DNA of 64,000 nt from Sclerodactyla briareus (taxonomy: Eukaryota; Echinodermata; Holothuroidea; Dendrochirotida; Sclerodactylidae): positions 1 through 64,000 of the forward strand of contig JAODTK010000965.1 in NCBI GenBank assembly GCA_026419785.1, read 5' to 3'. Below are positions 56,684 to 64,000 of this stretch, one piece after another. A model generated the notes under the pieces. It was not told the DNA's origin, made no database searches, and saw nothing but the letters and a program-made list of their open reading frames with translations. Within the stretch, counting starts at the first letter, position 1. Each line of letters opens with the position of its first letter. The translations under genes were made by a program, and so were the position numbers.

Positions 56684-56884
56684 TGCTCTCCACAATGTGT
56701 ATTCATTCTTTCTTTTCTCTTTTTCTTAAGAAAAATGTTCAAAAAAAGAAAAACTTCAAGAATGCAGGTTTTGACTTAGGGGGTTGAGTGAGCCTCGTCG
56801 GGGAACTTGGCCCCCCGGTCGGGGAACTCGGTACCCCCCCGTAGGGAAAATCCTGGCGCCACCACTGTATCCAATACAACATCT

Positions 56885-57515
56885 GTGGTATGTATGGGCT
56901 CTGTGTGTGGAACATATGCCTGGTTTTGTTAAGATTTCAAGAGTTCGTACACCCCCCCCAATACACTACACTGTTTTGTCCCTGGCATAATCGTGAATTT
57001 TCGCCTTCTGGTGTAACACGAGTTTCTATGGTAATTCGTCGCCCATGGTATATATTGCGGCAATCATCACATACACATGATCCGACTCCTCGCTTTTCTT
57101 CTCTCCTTCTACTTCCTATTCTCCCCAGGACCTGGAAGAGCGGCCATTCTTTCACTAACCCTTGTTGTTGACATTTTTTTGTCAGTGCCTATTCAACAAT
57201 ATTGAAACTCACTTTCGTTCGTTTCGGCGAAGCTTTCTCTAGTTACTCTCAGGACCAAGTTCTGTCTCGAACAGAGGAGCTAGGAATGCCGCTAATCTAC
57301 TAAAAACCAGGGTAGCGGTTCCGCGAAACGTAAAACAGCCGTGCAAGTGAAGGTTTTTGGGACAGGAACTTTATTAGCACGAGTTTTTCTGAGTATTCAT
57401 TATCGTTTCCCCCGACTATTTTGGAGCTTGGGCTGAATGCACAATGCTAACCAGTCATGGATGTGTACTTGATGTACTGTATTACTTAGTTTTCGGATCC
57501 AATTGTGAATTTTAA
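56885..57515. other. No recognisable feature
   Basis: Unique-looking sequence with a short C run at 56951. Open frames of 68-93 codons without motifs. Confidence 0.5.
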
Positions 57516-57520
57516 GAGAT

Positions 57521-57633
57521 GGGGTTAGGGTTAGTGTGGGTAAGGATTAGGTTTAGGTGCAATACCAGATAATACCAGATTACTCTGAATTGAAGGCGAC
57601 CCCTAACCCACCCCTAATCCCTAACACTAATAA
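57521..57633. mobile_element. Foldback with telomere-like arms
   Basis: Left arm GGGGTTAGGGTTAGTGTGGG (57521-57540) plus TAAGGATTAGG. The right arm CCCCTAACCCACCCCTAATC (57600-57619) plus CCTAACACTAA is roughly its reverse complement. The loop has two AATACCAGAT copies. TTAGGG-like words are few and imperfect, so this is a small foldback or interstitial telomeric relic, not a chromosome end. Confidence 0.55.
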
Positions 57634-57639
57634 CACATG

Positions 57640-60600
57640 GAATATAAATATGCAATCATACCAGAGCTTTATCCTACTGACTACTATCTTCCTCCTGTCC
57701 TCATCTTTTTATGCTTCTCTGATTTCAGTCCTAGCCCTACCTAGTCCTAGTTTAGCCTAGGCTAGGTTATTCTGAATATTTACACTAGAGGCAGTGGGGA
57801 GGATGGGGGGGGGGGGGGGGCTATGGTCCATGCAATGATTGGACGGAAGTTCTACTCGCTACAGTACTAGGCTACAATTCAATATCCGAGTGTCCATCCC
57901 GTATCCAGGTTATCCATATTTGTTCTGTTAGGGTGGGTACTCGCAGGGGGACACACATTTGTGCTGATACGTGGGGTTTGTTTATATGTTACATACTTTA
58001 GTCCATGTACCATACTGTATTTCACACTGATTTTCAGTGTGATTGTGGCCCATGAACCCTGCGCAGACGCTGCCTTCTCTCCTCCCATATTGTCCGACAT
58101 TAATGAGCAGGGGTGAGAATTCCTGCTCCGGTACCCTCATATCGTCCCCGCCGACTGACTGAGTGCAGCCACTTTTGTTAGAGTCGATACCAGCCAATCC
58201 GATTCCGAGTCAAAACCTAGTCCTCAGCATCCAGTCGACAAACTGGCATTTATAGAGGGAGTGAATCTAGGCCTAGTATTGGAATTTCAAATATCAAGTC
58301 ATTGGCGGTAGAATATTGGCATTTTCAAAACCTGTATGATAATTTTGCATAATCAGCCCATGAAAAATCATAAATGAGGTTTCCACACTTTCCTATTCAA
58401 GAGCTGAATGCTCATCATGAAAGTTCATAGCAATGGACTGGCCATGTAATGGCACTGAGGCTTGTATCAATGCCAACTAACAAAATAAAAACTAAACTCC
58501 ATATAACCCTATGTCAGTGGTTTATCTAAGGTGGGCAGTGCATGGTTGTGCGTTTTGCGCCACCAAAACTCAAAATCCATGCACTATAAAATAATTCATA
58601 AGCTGGGAATTCCACGCACTGGTTTCCATAACAGGCATAGCAAATTTTGCAACTGTTTTCAACCAGTCACGATTTGGTACGTCGGGCACGATGTAAGCCT
58701 ACTTCATATATGTGTGTCAGACAATCCGTACACTGACTGCAGGAGACACTTTCATCCTGACTGCAGGAAAGTTCAAGATGTCTGCCAGGACTCGATTTTA
58801 GATTTTTTTCTGGTTGTCCGTCGGACAACCAGTTGTTGCATTTTTTGTTGTCCGAAAGAGATAATGGTTGTCGGGCAAGTTACCAGGTTCATGATTGAGC
58901 GCTCTCTCTGTTTCTGCTGCTGTAATGTTGCCACGGCTTACCACGTTCCTGGAGGCTCTCAACGCGATAGGACCCCATCACCCTACCACAAACACCTGAC
59001 CGCATGCGCCCCATGTGACCTTCACAGATTTAACAGAAAATTAATTTTGCTCTCCTTTCATATTCATAGCCATTTGTTTATAGGCAAGGGTTTGCAGCCA
59101 CGCCTCTGAACACTTTTCGTTGCCGGTCTCTATCATACTTGGCTGGGCTTTCCTTCCTGCTTTTTTTTTTTTCTCTGTGGCTCCTTAAGAGAGCATGAGT
59201 AACCGCCCATGTTCAAAAGATAAAAGACCAAGTCTTGGTTTCAAATGTGGCGGGAGGGGATTCTCAGAAACTGATTAAGCAGTTCTTAGATGCCTTACAC
59301 CACCGAACATTGCACATTGCCAGTTGTTAAACATAGATGTCTTTGCCTGAAGAAGTTACAGCCCCTCCTCTTGGTCCAAGTTTGTCTCCTGACTCCCACT
59401 CTCCCAATCGAGGCATTGGAAACGTAGTGCACAAAACAATTTTACAAGTTTGTATTTAAGCAGTGGGTACCTGGGGGATAATCACCCATGCCCTAGTGAC
59501 CATTCCTGCTTCCATCCATAGCTCATGACTGGTCGCCGACATGGCAAATCCTCCACGCCACATTTTTTCTGGCCCATAGTGAACGGTTCTTCCAGGCAAA
59601 ATTGTATTTTGTGTGAATCAATGAGAAAACAAAATGATGATTTCAATGGCTCCCTATCCCACAACGTAGCCAGCAGTGGCCTAATCTACTGAACTTGCTA
59701 GGATTTTGTACACGGACCACATATAGCCTAGGCGAGATCAGAAAGTTATTATCGTTGAAGACAACCTTGCAAATAACAGGATTCAATCTTTTGTGAAATG
59801 TGTTTTGTATTAACTCATCTACATGCCTTTTTCATTATTGATGATTTTTAAATGTTTCCAATTGCAGATTTTAAACATTTATTTCACTGTGAATTTGGTC
59901 CCATTTCCCACATGGTTAACTAAGATGGTGTACAATACACTAGTCCCCACGAAATCATGTCATCGAACTTATCGATGTTTTGGGCTGCAAAAATAGTGAT
60001 TTCTCTCATGTTCTGCACTGTTACGATGTCTGACACACAATGCTATGAGGATGCATACATTGTGCTGAAGTACAGAGATCGTATGTTGAATTGAAACTAA
60101 AAAAGTGGTAGTGGTAGTCAGCGGACAACCACCACGTCAAAAACTGGTTGTCGTTCAGAATTTCAGTCGTCCGGACTATCGGACGACCGTAAAAATCGAG
60201 GCCTGGCTGCTGCAGAGTGCTGCAGCAACGCCCACATTCGAACTCTCTGGTATTCGTAGAGCGAACATATGTGCAAAGTTTGTGTCCCATTGGATGATTG
60301 CATAGAGAGAGTTCAAATCCCATTATGCATAAAACTCGGTCATGTATCATTGGTGACCTATGGTATAGGGCTCTACCCATAATCAGATCGGACATCGATC
60401 GGGCCGATATTAGCACAACCGGCCTAACAATCGGATCGGCAGAGCAATCCACTGATTTTACCAATTTTTGTGCCTGATAACTAAGCCTCCACACAGGCAC
60501 CATAACTGCATTGAACAGAATGCAAGTTTGCACAGTTGCAATACATGCCAGCTAGCACAAATTACTGTTGAACCCTAACAGCCCGCAGTGGTCAGAACTC

Positions 60601-60690
60601 CCCCTCTTCTATCTACTATTTTCTTACTAATCACAACAGTTCTGAAAAAATCATCTGGCCAATCAATAATTTTAAAGACCGAACCTTCTC
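57640..60690. other. No firm gene; one perfect palindrome
   Basis: It holds the two longest open frames of the window (192 codons plus, 58531-59109; 170 codons minus, 60021-60533). Neither has a recognisable domain and both are Cys/His-rich mixtures, as expected of chance frames. At 58810-58832 lies an 11-1-11 palindrome CTGGTTGTCCG-T-CGGACAACCAG. A looser GTCGTCCG...CGGACGAC pair is at 60166-60186. Confidence 0.5.
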
Positions 60691-60694
60691 AACT

Positions 60695-61065
60695 GTACTT
60701 ATCGATCATCGTCATCACTATACACGTGTAGTCTTCTGGAGGTATAATGCTACGATGATAGTGGTAAACAACATTACTACATTTTTGAGGCACACAAAAT
60801 GTAAATAATTCATAGCAGCACTGACTAGGCTTGTACTGAGTGGTGGAGGTAGAGCCAATGACCTCGCAATGATTTTTTTTGAGCACCTGAATATAATCAC
60901 TTAGTCAGCAGCACATGTGACAAAGTTTCAGCCGTCACGTGAAAAATGTGTAGCTTCAGCTCATAAACTGCTAGTAAAAAAACGAAAACTAGTGATCCGA
61001 GCTGCTCCCAATTAGCAAGTTTTCCTTTAGAAAACGTTCAGCTGATAGGTGATCAAATTGTTTAA
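60695..61065. other. No recognisable feature
   Basis: AT-rich sequence with no supportable gene or repeat. Confidence 0.5.
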
Positions 61066-61069
61066 ATCT

Positions 61070-61345
61070 GGTTTATATAGCGCTATCATTCACCGACTCT
61101 GGCAGTACCAAAGCGCTTTACAGAATACCTCTGATCATAGGAACCGGTAAGCCCTCCGACAATCCCGAGAGTCAGTGTGCTGCCATTATATGGCGCATGT
61201 TGTACTCAATTCCTCACAGGTCCCCAATTAGCCTGTGGGTGGGGCAATGGAGACGAAGTGTCCCTTGCCCCAAGGGCACTCCGGAAAGTCTGATCTGTCT
61301 ATGGGATCAACTCATAGTCCTTTTGATCTTGTGTCCTAAGCTCTA
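61070..61345 (+). repeat. SINE-like 'GCGCTTTACAGA' repeat, copy 3
   Basis: GGTTTATATAGCGCTATC, CAAAGCGCTTTACAGAATAC, then CAATTAGCCTGTGGGTGGGG, GGCAATGGAGACGAAGTGTC and CTTGCCCCAAGGGCACTCC. The first 45 bases match the 30.7-kb copy. The second half is a better preserved version of the invertebrate repeat type (…GGGCAATG…TTGCCCAAGGGCA…). Confidence 0.65.
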
Positions 61346-61349
61346 CCCG

Positions 61350-62215
61350 ACTGAGCAATCCCGATCTGTATCAAATTTGTTTAGAAGGGCTTACATCTGA
61401 AGGGTGTGGGGCTCATACTTCGTAAGAGTTTCTCAAAAAGATCAAACCATACAACGATACAATTGACCCAATGGACAAAACCCCCCCAACTGGTCCATAT
61501 ATGTATGCTAATAGTTCATATACCGTCCCATAATCGGATCAGAATGAACATCGGCCGAGTTGGAAAGGAGAACATCGGCCATCGGATCGGCATGGAAAAT
61601 TCATGTATGTAGAGTCACCCCTGACGATGGTACATCCAGTCAAGCAGCTGACTTCTACTGTACTACACAGAATAAATAGATAAATCTTGATTGTGGTTCA
61701 ACTATTAGCATTGACCAATGGTCAAATAATGGAGTGTTCAGGAAGTCAGGTCAGAGGCCCCAACTGGTCAAGTGACTCCTACTCCATGTGTTAGAATATT
61801 TGTGCAGCTTCTCTTACTACAGAATAGTTTTGGAGAATCATAAAAGTTGGTACTTTACCTTATTAAGCCTGTATTGGACTGAAGATACATATTATGTTAA
61901 AGATCCTTGAGTTATCTTTAAAACTTGTGCACATTTCCTACACTCAACTGGGTGCAATTGATAGGTTAAGCTTACTGTTTGGGCCAATGGCCACTCTGTT
62001 TCGTGTTGCTCTGGAAAATCTGGAGGGGAGAAAAATGGCATGCACAGGTGCATAGGAAGCTATATTCACCGATTACAAAAGTTGTGAATCTAAATGCTCA
62101 TGTTGAGTGGATAGGCAGCTTTAAAACACCGGAGAGACCATTTTCTGCCATCTGGCCAACCCATCGTGGCAAAATGTTCAGTAATCCAAGGTTTATGTAG
62201 CACCTAATCATGAAT
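61350..62215. other. No firm gene
   Basis: Short repeats ATCGGATC(A/G)G and CATCGGCC at 61535-61590 echo TCGGATCGG words at 60382-60440. Otherwise unique-looking; open frames show no motif. Confidence 0.4.
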
Positions 62216-62220
62216 CTCCT

Positions 62221-63090
62221 ATTATATCCCCAATTCGGGGATATTATGGTTTTGGCTTCGCCGTCTCGCCGCAGCAGTCCGCGTCCGCCGCAGCGTTCGC
62301 GTCGCCAGCCAGCGTTCGCGTCCGCCGCCCATGCGTTGCCGCGCGCGTTTCTTGTTAGCGGAAAGAACTCTCAAAACTTTGTCCATTGAGCCGGAACTGG
62401 CACAAATGTCCGCCTTAGTGAAATATCGGGGATGAGTCGAATGTGGGCGTCGCCACATGAACGGGGTCGGCTCATTTGCATAAATTTCCACGATTGGAAG
62501 ATTTCCTGTTAGAGCAATAACTCTTTAACGCTTTATCCGCTTGATCTGAAACTTGGAGCACTTGTCCGCCCTAGTGAAATCCGGATGGATGAGTTCGGAG
62601 TGGGCATCGCTGCAATGCTGGGGGCCGCCTTAATTTGACATATTTTTTGCGAAAATTCACAGTTGGATCGGATTGAACGAAAACTTGGGATGGGTAGGGA
62701 TATAGTTGATCCCGGAAAAATGTGAGGTCATGTCAAGGTCATCAAAGCTCAAATTTGTGATGACAAGGTATGCGATTTGCCAAACTTTGTCAGATTTGAA
62801 CGAAAAATTGGTGGGAAACGAACTATATAGGTGAATCCGAAAAATGTGGAAGTTATTTCAGTAATCGGACTATTCAAACTTGCAAAATTTATGTGATTTT
62901 CCAAACTTCAGATTTGAACGAACTTGGTGGATGGGGGCTACATTGTTCCCGAACAAAGTTAGAAGTCATTCAAAGCACATCATGTGTCAAATTAGCATAA
63001 TCATGTGCCTAATCAACCACCCAATGGATTACACAAAAACTTGGTGTGTGATGAAGTGGTCTTGGTTTTTGGGACCAAAATGGGGGGTCT
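62221..63090 (+). repeat. Interspersed array with 'ATTATGGTTTTGG' start, copy 2
   Basis: It begins TATATCCCCAATTCGGGGAT, then ATTATGGTTTTGGC. After a CG-rich stretch it has GATCTGAAACTTGG, GTCCGCCCTAGTGAAAT, GAGTGGGCATCGCTGCAATG, GTTGATCCCGGAAAAA and GTCAGATTTGAACG units, collinear with 35106-35785. This copy has an additional diverged first unit (62345-62510). Confidence 0.7.
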
Positions 63091-63626
63091 GTATGAGGTT
63101 GTTAGAGTACTTCTTCCGAATGATTGCTCAAAGTGGGGAATACACGTGGCGGTACCGCGAACACATGGTGTCTAGTTACATCTGTGATGATGTTACAGGA
63201 CGAAGTTGAACTGGTACAAGAAGTAAATGTATGTATAGAACCAATGCTGGAAATTGCCCGACAATGCACAATGGGTTGCTGACACAGGGTTGGTGTATGA
63301 GAAAGTTATGCCTGATTGATGAATTTCATTCGTAAGATGGAGCTTGAAAAGCATTGGTAACAGTATTCCTCAGAGAAAGTGCAGGTTTCTGTGTTAAAAT
63401 TGTAGTTTCTAAAGTGAGGTTGTCCCCACCCCAACACGTTCCATAGGTATGGCCAGTATATAATGATGAGGTAATAACAAAACATTGAGGTTTGGTGAAA
63501 TTAGCCCAATGAGAATTAGAGAGGAGAGAAAATCCTTAAATTATTGTTTGCTCCCATAACAGTTTACATAAAATGCATATATAGGCTAACTGCAAGATTG
63601 ACTATAATATAAATGCGTCAATGCAC

Positions 63627-63845
63627 CAGGGGCGGCGGATCGTTTTGAAAGTGGGGGGACACATCCATGCAAAGACCATCTAAGCGGAGCGCCACCAGCA
63701 GTTGGCCGCGAGCGCACCAAAAAATTTCTGATTTTCATAGCCACCCCCCAGACGTTTGATTTGAGTAAAGAAAGACAAAAAAGGTTGTCATTGGTGCATA
63801 CAAGATCATTTATTATCGAATATCACACATGGTATTTTTGTCTCG
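63627..63845 (+). repeat. Dispersed element with hAT-like left end, copy 2
   Basis: CAGGGGCGGCGGATCG start, AAGTGGGGGG, ACACATCC, CTAAGCGGAGCGCCACCAGC, TTTGAGTAAAGAAAGACAAA and ATGGTATTTTT occur in the order seen at 50886-51145. The element may run past the window end. Confidence 0.65.
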
Positions 63846-63904
63846 CCTGAATGAAATTTAGGAAGGGGACTTAGTGGTCCACTATGATGCGTTTGTTTGG
63901 GTGG

Positions 63905-63975
63905 TATGTGTGTGTGGCGTGTGTGCGTGTGTGTGTGTGTGTTGCGTGTTTGCGTGTGTAGTGTGGGTGTGTCAC
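63905..63975. repeat. (GT)n microsatellite
   Basis: GTGTGTG and GCGTGTG words with few interruptions; the final 25 bases of the window show nothing. Confidence 0.9.
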
Positions 63976-64000
63976 ACTTTCTTGTTGATCAGATATTCTT

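Larger units (their letters stand above)
54523..56867 (-). mobile_element. hAT-type transposon, copy B, inverted, with nested insertion
   Basis: Left terminus CAGGGTGGCGCCAGCGGG; right terminus CTGGCGCCACCACTG. Target duplications are TATCTAAT (54515-54522) and TATCCAAT (56868-56875). It is the inverse of copy A (9539-10278): GCGCGCTTCGCGCGC (54754-54768), the CCTGCAAGAGATT stretch (54890) and CTACTAAATAAGGG (55038) all have reverse-complement partners there. Copy A is continuous at the point where copy B is split by a 1.58-kb element, so the element proper is about 760 bases. Confidence 0.85.

Noticed and set aside
57521-57633. Chromosome end or telomere array
   Set aside because: Only a few imperfect TTAGGG words in opposite orientations around a short loop.
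58531-59109. Longest open frame of the window (192 codons, plus strand)
   Set aside because: No recognisable domain, Cys/His-rich random composition, spans a perfect palindrome, no splice or promoter context; fits a chance frame.
60021-60533. 170-codon minus-strand open frame
   Set aside because: No motif or family resemblance; contains TCGGATCGG and GTCGTCCG repeat words; no supporting signals.

Overview
This window looks like gene-poor nuclear DNA from an invertebrate animal. The evidence is AT-rich unique sequence, several clades of decayed non-LTR retrotransposons (CR1-like, L2-like, an RTE-like 'APGVxGIHPEML' type and an R4/Dong-like type with AAT tails), hAT-type DNA transposons with exact 8-bp target duplications, many microsatellites, and intron-sized gaps between spliceable minus-strand exons. 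The mix recalls marine deuterostomes such as echinoderms, hemichordates or cephalochordates, but that is inference. No bacterial, organellar or phage feature was seen. Almost every recognisable coding stretch is broken by 1-2 base indels, and long C or G runs are common, so part of the decay may be sequence error.

Layout. 0-2 kb: a 1.14-kb tandem duplication. 2.4-4 kb: a minus-strand CR1-like LINE. 9.5-10.3 kb: a 740-bp hAT element inside a 20-bp minisatellite. 12.2-18 kb: a dense LINE graveyard with a foldback element. 21.6 kb: a small hAT MITE. 22-23 kb: a degenerate minisatellite of about 65 bp. 24.4-25.9 kb: 2.5 copies of a 0.58-kb tandem repeat. 26.1-27.6 kb: a 1.47-kb hAT-type non-autonomous element carrying a tRNA-like segment. 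30-33 kb: arrays of units of about 125 bp containing TTATGCAAATTAG-like motifs. 54.5-56.9 kb: an inverted second copy of the 9.5-kb hAT element, itself interrupted by a second copy of the 26-kb element, so the 9.5-kb copy supplies the empty site. 57-64 kb: foldbacks, a SINE-like repeat and more arrays.

The best gene candidate is on the minus strand between about 40.1 and 33.4 kb. It has a short first exon encoding a signal-peptide-like start with a GTAAGT donor. Ig-like coding stretches follow, then a series of related exons. Three of these have donors in the same phase and share a Tyr/His-Arg-Cys motif; up to six copies of the module are visible. I read this as a decayed or error-laden secreted or membrane Ig-superfamily gene with tandemly duplicated Ig-like exons. 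Further unassigned minus-strand candidate exons lie at 40.2-40.7, 43.6-43.7, 44.4-44.6 and 53.2-53.5 kb. How these connect cannot be settled from the sequence alone.
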